A stretch of 64,000 bases of DNA from Otis tarda. Taxonomy: Eukaryota > Chordata > Aves > Otidiformes > Otididae. The notes under the pieces are model-generated. The model ran no database searches and had not been told where the DNA came from. It saw only the letters and a list, made by a program, of their open reading frames with translations. Below, one piece after another: positions 47,481 through 60,815 of the stretch. Each line of letters opens with the position of its first letter. Position 1 is the stretch's first letter. A program made the translations under genes and the position numbers. The stretch covers positions 49,137,963 to 49,201,962 of the forward strand of contig CM048554.1 in the NCBI GenBank assembly GCA_026413225.1, in the 5' to 3' direction.

Positions 47481-48792
47481 ACATAACAAGAATTGAAAAT
47501 GGCAAAAGGAGGCTACCAAAAGGAAAAAAATTAACAAAATAAAATGATGCATGAAATAAGACGTGATTTTTATGCAGTTTATGTCAAAATATAACTTAAA
47601 AATAGTTACAGCATATAAAAAATTGTTATCTGGGAAGAAATAAACTTAGTATAACAAATCTGATTCAGAAATGTTATTAGAAGATAAAGTAGGCAAAAGG
47701 TAATGTGCAAGCAAATTGCATAATTCTGACTCCACATGAATTTTGAGCGATATTTATTAATTGATGATTTAAAAATCCATTTAAGGAGTATCTTCCTTGC
47801 TGCTGACCATTCAAACTCAAACACAAAGTTAATTTTAAAAGCTAACCTGTCAGGCGCTGTGCACAGTTGCTTCACTATCCAAAAAACATACATTCCTAAC
47901 TAATTAGAGAATTAACAATAAATGCATTGTGGAATAGCATTTTAGCAATCTGTTTAATGAAGAAAGTTGCTAAACAATTAGCTAACAAAAGGGAAATTAA
48001 TAAATATTTATAAGACCAATGTATATGGTTTGTTTGGAGCCTTGCAAGATTCAGAAAAGGCAAACAATTCAGTTGAGAAAACAAAATGCAAGATTGGGCT
48101 CATCCTAAGTATCTGGCACATGCCAGTGTTCATTATTCATGATTGGAGGGGCTGCTGTAGACCATATCTGCTCTCTGGCCTGAGCAGGGCAACTGAGCAG
48201 CTTTCAGAGATGGGATGACAGGCAAATCTGTCTCTCCACTGGTCACCACTGGCTTGGACAGGCAGGTCCTTGATCAGCACTCTGGCTTCTGTGAGTCATC
48301 TTCACCAGGGGTAAAACTTCCTTTGCACACTGTGTAGGGAGCCCCGCCAGCTACCTTCATATCACAAATTCCCATAAGCCAAAAAGATTTCTCAGCCCTC
48401 TTTCCTGTGAGGACAGCCCTTTCTGTCTGCTGCCAACTCCTTTCCCCTTTCAGATTTTTGGTTTTGTAACACTCAGCACAGGGACTGCAATGGTTTAGAT
48501 GTAGCTTTTATTAAAGCATGTGGGGCATGCAGATTTTTTTGGTTTTAATCTTTTGCCATTTCAAAAAGAGACAGAAAGTAAAACCTGAGGCACCCTTGAC
48601 TTGATTTTCCCTGCTTGGTTTTTGCGTGTGCATATGGCATTATTGTATCTGTTCTTTAAAGAAATGAAAAAGAAGAATGGACCAGATGTGGGATTCATTT
48701 TATTCACATTCAGTCTGTGCAGAATTCAAAGAAATGGTTCCTTTATTTGCTCTCTTCTGGGAAAACATCTTGAGTTCATTTTGTTCCGTTCA
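47481..48792. other. Unannotated noncoding stretch
   Basis: A/T-rich in the first half. No gene or transposon is recognised. Confidence 0.45.
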
Positions 48793-48885
48793 CAGACTTG
48801 TAGAAATAGGTCTGGAAAGGTACTTCAAGAGCTCATCTTGTCCATCTTATTGCCTCAAGGCTGACTCACGCCCAGTGCTCTCCAA
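48793..48885 (-). mobile_element. CR1 LINE 3' end, antisense remnant
   Basis: CACAGACTTGTAGAAATAGG, TCTGGAAAGGTACTTCAAGA and GCTCATCTTGTCCATC follow the antisense CR1 tail (...ATAGGnCTGGAAGGGACCTCnAGAGATCATCTAGTCCA...). GCCCAGTGCTCTCC just downstream fits the next part of CR1. It is a short, diverged, 5'-truncated copy in the opposite orientation to the one at 16.7 kb. Confidence 0.75.
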
Positions 48886-51402
48886 CAGCATGATAAATTC
48901 AAGTATAACAATAACCTTTTTTTCACAGAAACACTGTGATAGAAAGTAAAAGGTTAAGAATTAAGCTAGCAACATGTCATGACTCTGCCACAGGATTTAA
49001 CATTGTTCTCCTCCAGGAATCCACAGTTGCCGTCTGCTAGAGGCAGGACACTGGCCCTCTAGCTGCTGCTATGTCCTCAGGGCACAGCTGTGAGGGTAGT
49101 TACACTGGCTCCTGCAGGTCTTCCATCTTCAAATAAGGCGGCTCAGGTAGCACAGCAACCCCACTGCATCCACTCAATGACTGCCCTAAGGGCACTCAGG
49201 TTTCCTCCAAGACCTGCACTACTACAGCAGGGCTGAGAAGGCGTGATGGTATCATGTATCCCTGAGGGCATGTGTTGAAAGTTGTCCAGCTCAAGACAGT
49301 TTCAAAGGGCTGTTTTACAGTGCAGAAATTCAGGCCTGTAGAAGCTAAGTTGGGCTCCCAGAAGAGGAGGTACGAGTCATTGGTGGCCATCTTGCTCCAC
49401 AGGCCTAAGGGCTGCTGAAGCACAACATAACATTTTACAAGGAGGGCAAGTGCGCCAGAGAAGGTACAATTGTTTCTGGTTGCAAATAAAATGAATATAT
49501 CATAGGCAGGACACCTAAATAAGACATTGCACAGTCTGTCCCTGGACATAAAATTGCACTTTATACCTCTACATCAGTATTATTTACCAGCTCAGAGAAC
49601 ACATGGAGGATTAACCCTTAACCAGAAAGCTCAGCTAAATCATCCTTTCCCAACCATTTCATAGATGCTGTTTCCAATCCTGCATCTTCTGTCTCATATC
49701 CTTCCCCTCCTCCTGCCCCTCCTCTTCTGCACTCTCTTGCCTGTCCCTGCACACGCTCTGCCTGACCCACGGCTTGGTCTCCACACCATGGGCTTGCAAT
49801 GCTCGTTGTCTTGGGAGGGGGAAGCATGGGGTGAGGAGAAACAACTGAACCGTGACCCAGCTGCTAGACCAATGCCTCCCAACCTACGAAGACCCACAAG
49901 ACAATCCTGCAGTGCTGCTGCGGTTTCCTTCTTCTTGCCTCAACCCAGCAGGAGATGTGAGGATCGCACGTTCCAGGAGCAGGGATACTGTCCTGGCTTG
50001 GGAAAGCGGTGATGAGAGATGGTCTGTGGCTCAGAGAAACGGGAGGAAAACGTGCAGACAGCTTAATCCCTCTCACAGCACTGTCTCTCCCACCCTCAGC
50101 CTGTGTGTTTGCAGTGTTGCTGGTTACAGGAAAGGCACTGCAAGGGGCTGCTGCCCAGCCATGTCTCCCCTTCCCCAGCTAGCCCTTTGGTGCTGGACAC
50201 TTACAAACCTTACCCTCCTACCACTGTTCTCCTCAGGGACATTTATGCTATGTCTATGTCCCAAATAAAATGGGACTTTGTTTTTGGGCTCAGGCACTGG
50301 CAAACAATCCTTGGCAGCATTTAGCTGTTAGTACCCTCCCTGGCATGGCTGTGCTCTGAGCCAGCTAGTGTAGGTCCCAAAATAACCTGCTGGGCAGCAG
50401 CCAGGCAAGGAACGAGGAAGAAATGCTGACTCCGTAATAAAGAATGTGGGACTTCTATTCAGTCTAATCCAATACTGGCACAGCCCAGCACAAGGCAGCC
50501 TGGAAACAGCAAGGGAAGCAGGGAGAAGGAGCAGAGGAAGGGGCACCTACAGCCCAGAGGGCCAAGGAGGAAGGGGTGGAGCCATGGCGGGAGTGATAAC
50601 AGCCTTGACTGCATGAAGGAGGTTGGTTCCTCACGGCAATTAGGAGCCTAAAAAGAGAGAACAATAAAAGTGTAGAAGATAGCAAAAGGAAGATTGTGGT
50701 CCAACAACACCGAATAATGACACCCAGGTTCCCTGCAGTGATGCATCAGACCTACTCACTCTCACTTAAGCATAGCTTTGCTTTTCTGCAGTAGAGGTTA
50801 GATGAGTTTAGTGCATGTAATAATTTCTACAATAAAACCCCACACTGGGTGACTGGTGTTTTGCCCTCTTCACTCTCCAAAGTCTCAGACTGAGCTGTAA
50901 TAGTTGCTCACCATCATTTTGGATGTCCCTTCTCTCGTCCCTGTACGAGGCAGTTGACAAGAGACCCAAAAGCCTTGATCTGCTGGCCTGGCCGGGGAGT
51001 GGTAGTGTCTCACAGTTAGGACATGCCGCTAGCTCACTTTCAGGCATTGCTCAGGCAGAGAGCAGGGAAAGAGCTTCATTCCCAGGCACGGTTCCCAGTA
51101 GGCAGCTTGGACACAACCACCCCATGTATAGAAGATTCACCCAAGTCACAATACTCCACTTCAGTGCGAGAAGATGGGCCCTCATCTAGCTTATTTCCAA
51201 ATTTGACACAGCCTTATATACTAACTAACTATGGACCTATGTTTCTGGATCTGAACACTCCAGGCTGAATTTCAAAGGGACTCCTCTGTCCTTCTTCAGA
51301 GAGAACCAAAGATAGGCAGGAGCAAAGCTGTTTGAGGATGGTGAGGACAGAGGAGGCTAGAGATGTATTTATCCAGTAGGTAGAAGGCTCTTATACATTT
51401 TA
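48886..51402. other. Unannotated noncoding stretch with a polypyrimidine tract
   Basis: A pyrimidine-rich tract with CCTCC units lies at about 49699-49739. TCCTTTCCCAACCATTTCAT at about 49640 is faintly like a CR1 tail but too short to call. Frames up to 138 codons at 49660-50270 overlap on both strands and have no recognisable domain. Confidence 0.45.
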
Positions 51403-51466
51403 TTCAGCCTTTTGGATTTGAATCTAGGTGTCTGTCACTCAAGAGAATGTCCTAGCACAGTTGAAA
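51403..51466 (-). mobile_element. tRNA-derived SINE remnant, antisense
   Basis: Read on the minus strand, GTGCTAGGACATTCTCTTGA, then GACACCTAGATTCAAATCC, matches the tRNA-like head of sauropsid SINEs (GGTTAGGGCACTCnCCTGGGA...GACCCAGGTTCAAATCC). The RNA polymerase III B box corresponds to GATTCAAATC at 51415-51424. The downstream body is not legible. It is too diverged to be a tRNA gene. Confidence 0.5.
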
Positions 51467-51469
51467 TCT

Positions 51470-52039
51470 TGAACGTGTGTTTTCTCATAGATTTCTTATG
51501 GCTAGAATTTCACTCATAGGGAAATACATTGGTCTGTGAGCAGTAGCGTCAGAGAGATCCTCTGAAACCAGAAACAGGCAGGTAGCACTTGATGGGATAA
51601 CAAGGTGGTACAAAAATAACTCCTGTTTGTCGCTCTCGGAGTACATGAAGAGTGGGGACTCACTCCTATTATCTCTATGCAAGTGATGGGATTATTGTGT
51701 ATCGCTGGACCAGACCTAGATCTTGGGAATTCAGATAATGTCTTAAATTGGAGTCTACCTCTTTTTACTCCAGAAAAACTAAATCAGCGTCTAATTCAAA
51801 CATATGCACATCTGTGTAAAGCCCTTCGTTCTCACGCTTCACATCTCATGTTGGGTGCGCTGTCCACTGTGGGAAAAGAAGGAGTATTTTCCATGAGTTG
51901 CTTTTTTTTTGCAGTATTTCAAAGTCTAGTCATCCTGCACAGTGTCAAAGAGGCTATAATTTTTGATCTTCCATTGGATACAATACATTTTATAGTTACC
52001 ATTTTTAAACAAAACACATTTACCTTCTATTTCTAGCAG
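51470..52039. other. Unannotated sequence
   Basis: A 119-codon plus-strand frame (51677-52036) has no recognisable domain. A 10-base T run lies near 51901. No repeat is identified. Confidence 0.4.
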
Positions 52040-53200
52040 TCAGCAAGATTATAAAAATATCTTTTAAGAACCTTTGGCACCATTTAGAAAACTGATTGCA
52101 TTTATGATGAACTGAAGCATCACATTAGGTATGAAACAAAGTAAAAGCAGATGGTCCATACTCAAAGCACAAACTGTTGCCTTTCAATAACATGAGTGAG
52201 GATACAAGAAATTTCTCAAATAGATTTTTCCGCTTCGTAAAAGATCTGAGTGAGCTATTTGCTATTAAAATGCCTCTTCAGAAGAACTAATGTTGTCTAG
52301 TATTTATAAAATACATTTAGCTTCTGCAGTTTACATGAAACAAAACTATGTTACCAACTGCTGGCTGTTTAGCATGTAAATTAGCTGGTTTACTAGAATT
52401 GAATTTATATGCGAAACTTTATACAAAATCCTCTTGTTTCTCTAACCCACTAATCAGATCAGGAGAACAACACAAAAATAGATTAAGTCTGTCTTTCAGA
52501 TATAGACTCAATCTTGTCAGCATAGGGTACAATAATATTCCTTATAACAGAGTGAAAAGTCATGCAAAAAACCGAGAGACCTTTTTATGGAGCCTACCAG
52601 GACTCTTTGTATATTCTCAGGGTATAATTTACCTTCAAACTTTTAAGTAATTATATGTGAATTTGTGTTTTTATTGCATCAGTCATTTACATGAAAAGGT
52701 GAGCCCTTGCCTAACATAAATTCCTGTGGAAGCTATATATAATTTCTATTACAAGTGTGCTTGTGCGCTGTACTTTGCTCATCCTTAGTAATAGAGGTAT
52801 TTGTGAGCTAAAGATTTCTTTAATGTTTTTATATTCCGTAAAAGAATGCACAGGGGTCAAAGCAGGATTGATTTGAAGGAGTTAGATTTTAAAATCCCTT
52901 TAAAAATCAGGACAAAGGATACCACACTATTAAAATAAAATGCTTAAAAATGAAAAGTATTATGCATGCCACACAGTAGAAGATCAGATTTTTATTAATG
53001 CAAGTTTTAAATGCTGATTAATCCTCTTGAGAATCAGTTTCCCAAAGCTTTGGCCTGCATTCAAGTCTTTTTCAAAGGGGCACATCACTTCCATTATTCT
53101 GAATATTAATTGAACAACATTATAACTAAGGATACAAAGCAAGATTTAAAACATGATTACAGCTGTCATTGCTTACATCTAAATAAGTCATTGGAAATTG
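52040..53200. promoter_or_regulatory. Possible conserved noncoding region
   Basis: A/T-rich, complex and repeat-poor, with the most element-like part at about 52930-53200 (CTGATTAATCC, ATATTAATTGAAC, GATTACAGCTGTCATTGC). These include homeodomain-type and E-box words. Function is inferred from character only. Confidence 0.3.
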
Positions 53201-53208
53201 AAGCTCAG

Positions 53209-53250
53209 GGAAAAAAAAACAAAAACAAAAAAACCCCAGAAAAAACAAAC
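53209..53250. repeat. A-rich low-complexity tract
   Basis: A9-C-A5-C-A7-CCCC-AG-A6-C pattern. It could be the tail of a lost retrocopy or simple A/C sequence like that at 16182-16286. No retroposed body is recognised upstream. Confidence 0.8.
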
Positions 53251-53580
53251 CCTGCCGTAAACCTCCCTTGTCAGGATGGTGAAGCTGCTGCCTCCCGTGG
53301 CCCCCCTCCGCTCAGCCAGGATGGATCGCCTGTGCGCTGCGTGCTGACGGCTCAGCTGGAGCCTTGCGCTTAATGCATTTGCACAAACTCCCCCCACCAC
53401 CTTGCAAACTGTGGATATGTTTTGTCTTGCAAAATAATAAACGCCCTAGAAAAACACTGTCATTTTTAGATGTTAATAGGAAGAGGGATGATCATTGGTC
53501 AAAAGACTGAGCTGCCCGTACACTTGCTTACTTCCAGAAAGTGTTTATTTATTTTATTTGTTTGGCATAAACCATTTTCT

Positions 53581-53664
53581 GATCCAGATTCAGCACATGC
53601 CTCTATACAAGCACTCATGTGCTTAACGCTAAGCATGTGCTTAAGTGCATGCCTGAACTGGGCC
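53581..53664. repeat. Old palindromic sauropsid repeat fragment
   Basis: GATCCAGATTCAGCACATGC, CACTCATGTGCTTAACGCTA, AGCATGTGCTTAAGTGC and CTGAACTGGGCC match a repeat common in turtles and crocodilians (CATGTGCTTAACTTTAAGCATGTGCTTAAGTGCTTTGCTGAATnGGGCC). GCACTCATGTGCTTAA and the later AAGCATGTGCTTAAGTGC also give it a near-palindromic core. Confidence 0.6.
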
Positions 53665-55179
53665 AAAAGGTACCTCCTTTGAAATTTTTGTCCATAGCTG
53701 CTGTTCTTGGAATGATGCCTTTTTTGGTGAAAACTGATGTGGGGTTACAGTAACCATCTAATTCTGATTAGACAAATGGTATTATGGAAGAAGTATTAAA
53801 AATTTATAGTCCTATTTACTAAGTTTATTCATTGGCCGTAAAAAGCTGAATCTTACATAACATAAAAAGCATCCAGTCCTAATGATGAAAAAGATATAAA
53901 AAGATAATGGTGCAATCATAACATGTCTCTGAGAGTTTGTACATCTCAGTTGCAGTTTGGCACATCGCATAATTTTGTTGTGCCAAACTGGCACCAAACC
54001 ACAATATGTTAGTGAAAAGGGCCCACAGTTTAAGAGGAAAATCTAGAAGTGTTAACTATACACTGTCTAATTATACAACCTTACTGTCCCAGAATGTGAT
54101 TTCTGAAACCATTTCTGACATATGGGAAGAGGGTAGAACAGCTGGTCATTAAGGTTTTCTCAAGACTATTTAGTAACACACTTGAATGTAATTAAAGTGC
54201 TACATTAAATACTGCACTTGTGTACAATGTATTTTTAATCTTTATGGTGTGCTGTAAAAGTAAATAAATGCAAAGCATTAACATTTCTCCCCTTCATCTC
54301 CTAAATTGTTAAGAGGTAATGACATCCCTGTCTACGCTGCGTGTACTACCTGAAGAATACTCGGGTGCTTCGTGAGCATCTTGTGCTGCAGGTAGGAAGC
54401 AACCCAAGCTGAATTGTGCAAAATGGAGATAAGTTTACTTGGTTTCATTTGCCCAAGTTAAGCCATGCTGACTTACCTGGATGCATTTCAACAGACAATG
54501 TTGCAACAATCCTGGTTTATTTGAAGGTTTCCTTTGGAACCAGTCAAGGTGATGTAAAGTAACTTTGACCCATGCTGGATCTAACGCAAGAAGCAAAACT
54601 TTGTACACAAAACACGCAAACATCTTTGCAGCAAACTTTACTCTCAGGTTTCCCAATGGGACTCCTGCCTCGAAATACAGAGTCAGAATTCATTTCCATA
54701 CAGAGGCAGATTACAGATAGGTTAAATTACAGAATTGCATTTATACCCCAAAATCCTCATTGCCATAGAAGTATCTGGAGCATCAAGACATTTGAACTCT
54801 GCAGGATCAGGGCCACAGTTATTTATGGGGTCCCTTCCTCTATTGTCTGTGATTCTCTGTGATCTGTATTTCTATTTATACAGACAATAATCAGGGTATC
54901 TATATAAACCTAAAGCCGCTGTAAAGGAACTTGAATCAGCCAAAAACTGTGGAACAACTCATGTTCTGAAAAATTGCCTTGAGATTGGTGCCAGTACTCC
55001 ATTCATGATAGCCTGGGAATTCTGTAGTCCCAATACTGCAGAGATGTTGACTGTGAAAAAGATGTATTTTTGATGCACTTTTTTTTGGTTTGATACACAA
55101 ATGGGTAAGAAAAAAAATGTTTTAAAATATTTTTTTTTGGCAGAAAGTGTTTCTCTGCATTAGACTTGTGATTTCTGAT
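53665..55179. other. Unannotated stretch with a repeat scrap
   Basis: CTCTGCAGGATCAGGGCCAC at 54798-54817 resembles the terminal CTGCAGGATCAGGGCC module of sauropsid repeats. Otherwise nothing is recognised. Confidence 0.4.
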
Positions 55180-55265
55180 ATTGGTATTTTGTTTTATATT
55201 ATTTAATAATACTTTTGCTTTGAAAAGAAAGGCCAGAAATTCTTGCAAAGTTGAAACTTTTCTTC
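55180..55265. repeat. Possible copy of the A/T-rich repeat seen at 1335-1450
   Basis: GGCCAGAAATTCTTGCAAAG and TTGAAACTTTTC line up with TCAGAAATTTCTGGCAAAAT and TTGAAATTTTCC of the copy at 1345-1372. Short and diverged. Confidence 0.4.
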
Positions 55266-58200
55266 ACTTCTTCTAAATGCCAGTGAATACATGTTTTAAT
55301 TGACTATTCATGGAATATGATCAAGAGCTGTTGTCAGTTCCTTCAGTTCCCTGGATCAACTCTTTTTATGCTTTCAGCACTTCCCCAAAAACCACTTTGT
55401 CCTGCACTATGGTGGTTTCCTTTGAGCATGAAAGATAGCTTTACACAGCGTTTTCCAACACCAAATCAAAAAAAGAAGGACAGAGAAGAAGCTTGTAAGA
55501 AGACAGGTTTAACAAAGCACTCAGACTGTAGCTTCCAAGGCAGTAAAATGGCAGTCATCAGGAGCACTACAATGAAGATCATAGAAGTGAAAACATGTGT
55601 GTACCACATTCACAAGAGCTATCTGGTGATAGTGATCAGTTCTACCTGTGACTGCACATGTGGTCAAATCAAGCTTTACATTCTTTTCAAAGGTAGGCAT
55701 AAGTTTTTATTTTCTCTGAAATATAATGTTGGGGTTTTATTTGTAAACGGCTGCTATTTGGAAAGGAGCAAACGAGTATGACAAGATGTTTTACCTTTTG
55801 CTGGGCATTTTCTAAATCAGTCAGAATCCTTCTGTTCAAATAAATGAAGCTTTTCCTCGCTGCTAATGGTGCATCTGCAGCATTTTTTTTTTAAAGAAGC
55901 AGTGGCATGAGTAGCCAATCATCCAGTCTTCCTGACTCTCAGTTTATGGATGGATTTTGCATCGTGCTACATCTTGCAGCTGGTATGTGCTATCAAAACC
56001 AAGAAATGCCAGCCAATGTAGGAAAACCTATGAAGGCAGGAGACACAGCTCTCCTATGGTAAGGTAATTGATTTTCATAGGAGATGAGAATAACTATAGA
56101 TCTCACCACATTCAGCATTAATTGCAAAACTCATCTCTCTGACTTAACTTTGCCTCATTAATTTCTTCACACACAGTTGCCAGGTACAACCACATCTAAG
56201 CACAAACACAAGCAAACAAAAACGTGCTAATCAAGCTACTTCTCCTGAAAGCTAAAAAAAAGAAAGAAAAATGAAAGTCACTGGCATATTTAGGTATTTG
56301 GAAGACAGTCAGATGTTGTGCTGGTAGAGGCTACGTCAATACTGTGAGAAGCAAATATAACTCCTTCATAAAAAAACTTCTGCAAAACATACTGTCATCT
56401 CACTTTTTCAGAAGAGTAAATTCCTTCAAGGTTAACTCCAACATGTTCACTTTTAGTTTTCTATGCTTAGAAACCAATATTAAGAAACAAGGTGGGCATG
56501 ACTTCTTTCAAACCATACCAGTCTTAGATCCTTTCAAAAGCACCCAAAGAGAGGCAGCTGCCATTGACCTGGACAGGGCATGAATATTGACAGAAAGAGT
56601 TCATTTTCCTTCTTCTCAAATAATTTTAATCCCAAATAAAGATGCAGGGCATGCACTGATTATGTGAGGAAGATGTGGGGAAAAATTTTGTTCCTGGATA
56701 CTTGTGCGTCACTGAGCGGAAAAGAAACTGGATGTCTCTGCAAGAGGAGAATATCTCCTGGGTGATTCACTGGAGTCAATCCCCTTCTGAACCACAGGAA
56801 GGAGTTGTGTGGAGCCACATGAGAAGATGTAAATTGATGGCGAGCAGAGTGTGCATAACTTGCTCATTTAAGCAAATGATATTATGCTTTTTCCTTTTTC
56901 TGCTTGTTTTCCCAACAGTACTGTTGATTTAACCCCGCATAGTCATATCATGAGCACTGAAACATCCAAACAATATCCATAATCATTACAGAGCAGTTTG
57001 CGTGCATCACAGAGGTCTCTTCACTAATTTGTCTGAAAAATGTCTGCATCTGCTGTGCACAGACTTGAGCGCTCGGCAGTCAGACCTCCAACTCTATTCC
57101 ACTCAGCTGAACCCGAAATTAGATCTTAGAAAATAACCATCTCTAAGACAATCAACCTCAATCCAGGCATTTCTAGTGAATGGGCATTAATTGTCCTCGC
57201 ACAAAACATGAGCAATGCACCAGTACAACGTTTAGTTGTCTGACCCTGACCAAAAGAACTGTATGGACAGCAAAGACGGGACTAGGGATGAGGCCATGGC
57301 TCCCATTCCTGGCCCTATTGGCTCTGCCTGCCTTTCTCCTCCTCCTGTCCCAGACTGGCAGCACCATCAGCCACTTTGTGAAGATCTTCTTTGGGTTTTT
57401 TTTTAGCCCTAAAATTAGCGATGGCAGTGATTATTATCAGATTCTCGCTCTAGGTTTGTTGGCTCATTTCTTGAGCTGAACTAGCTGTTGAATGACAGGC
57501 ACTAAGCTGAATAATCCTTCACTCATCTGAATTAACATGCATACTTTTAATTTTGTCTAAGAGAAGGAACTTCACATCAAATACTTTATCTTTGACTGTT
57601 GTGTATTCTCCTGTCACCGAAGAAACAACAGTTTTTGTTTCTTTGATTTAATCTATCGCACTCTATTTCCCTTTCTAGTCACAGTTTCTAATTATTTCAG
57701 CCTACTGACTCAGTTAGATATTAAATTGGGTCAAGACCAATACGTATAATCTATTGATTTAAATAATATGCACTCATGAAATCTGCATTCTCCAGGTGAG
57801 ACTTTCTTCCCTTAGAAAATACGCAGCACTCCTGTTACCACGATTTGCAGCCAGATATATGCAACTCAGTCTCTACGAATCTATTCACCAGGGTTTACTT
57901 GGGCAGCAGTCTGGCACAGCCTGGCTTTGGCTGTCCATCATACTGTAATAAGTGTGGTAAAATAAACTGAATACCCAGAATTTACCTATAGCTCTCTACA
58001 TTTGCTGTCTAAAGGTAGAAAGAAATGTGTACCTGGGATTATGAAAACTAAACCAAATAGCTGAATTTTACCCAGCTGAAAAATGTCTTTGACACCAATG
58101 GCTGCATATGAAAACCATGCACCTAGATGGGGAAGGATTTTTGTATTTCAGCAGTGACACTGCTTTTTAATTATTTTTCTAAATTTGTTTTCGCAGTAGT

Positions 58201-58429
58201 GCAATTTTGAAGGAAGAACAATCAGAATGTTGTAAAGTAGGTAAAACAAAGTTTCATGAGGATTAAAAGGAAAGAAAGCCTTCAGCAATTTTCACCTCTA
58301 ATGATGAGAGCACTACAGGACACAACATTTCAGGCGCAGGACACTAACACCTCTGGTTCTGACCCTGCTAATCTTGCCTGCCACTTGCTGTCTGTCAGAG
58401 GTGCCAATTGCTTAAAGCCCCATTCAAAA
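55266..58429. other. Unannotated noncoding stretch
   Basis: A 154-codon plus-strand frame (55317-55781) has no recognisable domain and is near chance length. A purine-rich run is near 56253-56277. The stretch 57480-58050 is A/T-rich and repeat-free. Confidence 0.45.
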
Positions 58430-58740
58430 AAGTGCTCAAAGAGAATTTTTGAAAACTTTCAAAATTAAAAGAAATTTATTTTGATGCACAAGTTATGAGA
58501 AACCGCATCCCCATAAATATTTTTTTCTCCCTTCAGGACCCTAAAAGGTTTAAAAATTGAAATCTGTTTAACTTCAATTATCAGTTACATAATTTTTGAG
58601 GAAGACTTTTTTTTTAACAAAAAGAAGATCTTTTGTGGGAAATGTGGATTTTTAACCGAGAATTTTCCAAATTTATTGAAAAAATGAACAAAGCTTCTGA
58701 GACATTAAAGTTCATTTTCTTTTTTTTTTTCTTTGGATGA
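58430..58740. repeat. A/T-rich sequence, possible old repeat
   Basis: AAAACTTTCAAAATTAAAAG, GAGAATTTTCCAAATTTATT and similar words recall the AAATTTT-rich repeat at 1335-1450. A T-rich run lies at about 58719-58732. The assignment is loose. Confidence 0.3.
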
Positions 58741-60762
58741 AAGTAATTTCCTGACCGCTCCCAACTCCTGTCGTAGGAAAATAATGCAAAATTGTAAACA
58801 TTGTGCAGGTGACAGTGCACAGCCAGCACATGCGTCTACGTAAGACCATACATGGTCAGTTTGGTAAAGTGCCGCCCGGTACTATTTACAACCGATCAGT
58901 CATAAGATAAGATAACATGCTTGCACTGGACAAAGTCTTGAGGTTACATGTTGCTGCCGTGCTTTCCACAGTTTGTCATTAACCAGCTATTGCAAGATGT
59001 TTTTTAAGTACCTTCATCCTGTCTCCAGCTCAGCACTGTCTCTCTCCCTTAATAACCAGGCTAAATCAGCAGCAATAATTAGGGAATCAGACACTACTTA
59101 GTGTCAGCGCAGGCAGCCAAATAACTTCTTTATCTCTTCCTATTCTATAGGGTCGCCCCCCTTCTTATGACACTCAGTCTTTTCCTTACAGGAAGGCATC
59201 ATATGCTAACTCATAATGATAAGATTTTTGGATCGTGTGATTCTTCTATTTTGCAATTGGTGTTAGGAAACACAACATACAAAATGTACTTTCTCTCTCC
59301 TCTTTCTAGCAAATTGTCACTCCTCCAGCACATACTGGCCTCCACCACATACTTTTTTCTTGAAAACCCAAGGGAATGAAACACTCATGTCAATTCTATA
59401 TGATGTAAGTAGCTAGCCCCCTAAGGATCTCTTGACAAGGCAAGCATTTGTTTTGGATTGTTTTCTGAATACTTCCTTAGCTAAAATTACTGCAATTCAT
59501 GCTCAGGAATTCTCTAGAGACAAATGTATTGTCATGCTTGGATAGCGAAATACAGATATTGCACTTCACAATAAATTTTTTAAAAAGAGTATTCAAGGTT
59601 CATCTCCACCAAATAATTTTAAAAGCTGATTTTTGCATCAGTGTGCTTCCTAGAAAGATGCAATTAGAAGCAATGAAGAACCCTGCGATGTGTGTGTATC
59701 CACAGAGATAGATTCTCACTCAAAGTCTTAGGTACTCATAACAACCCGCGCACTAGACTTGAAGTACACATCTCTTAATATACTCTATTACCTCATTGTC
59801 ATTTACTTGTTGGTAATGAATGCATGTGTTAATAGAACAGCATGCTGATGCATTTTTTCTGCCATTGTATGTAACATATTTTCTAATTCTTCTGCTCTAT
59901 TCAGCATTTGACCCTAACGATAGGGGATTATGGTATTAACTCTCTACACAGCACACATTCTTTACAGACTTTCACTAAATACTGTAAGCCTGCTGCAGAG
60001 CGGAATAAAAGTGAAAGCATACCGTCTGGTCTTAAGCTGTGCACACAGAGGGTCGTGATCCAATTGGAAGGGAAGCAGAATTTTAAAAAGAAAGAGGTTT
60101 GACAAAATTTTAATCCTTGTCATTTTCATTTCTCTTACCCTGTGGATTTGGGTGATTTTATTTACACTGTCAGCTTGAGCCTAGGGATTGAAAATCAGGC
60201 TTTTATGGAGATTATTAAAAGTACATACAGTACACTAAAGGCTGGACCACTGCTATATGCTACTAAAAATATGAATGTGGCTGTTCTATATTATACATTT
60301 AAGGAGGTAAGTGCCATCCTCCCTGTAAGGCTGGACTTAGCAGTTAGGCTCATTGTGATTATGCTGAAGAGCATGTTTTAACAAGGGTATTTATAAGTGG
60401 TTCCAGAGTGCTGAAGGTGTACTGAAGAACTGAGAGGTACCTTCAGGTACCTTCCAAAGGGACAAGGCAGCAGCATTTTAGGAGCAGCTGTGCAAGTTGT
60501 TCATATTGAAGGTGCACCTGAACATTGAAGAAGCTCCTTCTGGAAGAGCTTCTGCTCTCCCCACCCCACAGCCAGGGAAGGGCAACCTGAGACGGTCTGC
60601 GGGGGCTGAAGTGAAGACCCCTACTCCAACAGCAGCTTTCACGGCACAGCCAGAGGGAAGGAGCACATTAGACACCTGAATTCACTTCCACCAGCCAAAA
60701 ACTGTAGGCTTGGCAATGGGGTTGGTCCTGCACTCCCAAACTCAACAACACTTAGTAACCCT
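58741..60762. other. Unannotated noncoding stretch
   Basis: No gene or transposon is recognised. Frames are at most 79 codons. Confidence 0.5.
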
Positions 60763-60815
60763 CGCACTGATTTCAGTAAGACTAGGCTCATAGCCTCTAC
60801 TCCTGCAAACACTTC
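60763..60815. repeat. Old sauropsid repeat fragment
   Basis: GCACTGATTTCAGTAAGACT and CTACTCCTGCAAACACTTCA resemble the CATTGACTTCAnTGGGACTA and ACTCCTGCAAACACTTA modules of the family seen at 53581. About 50 bases are legible. Confidence 0.4.

Noticed and set aside
49632-49672. Possible CR1 tail
   Set aside because: Only a loose match to the TCCCTTCCAACC...CATAGATTCTG word, without the neighbouring parts.
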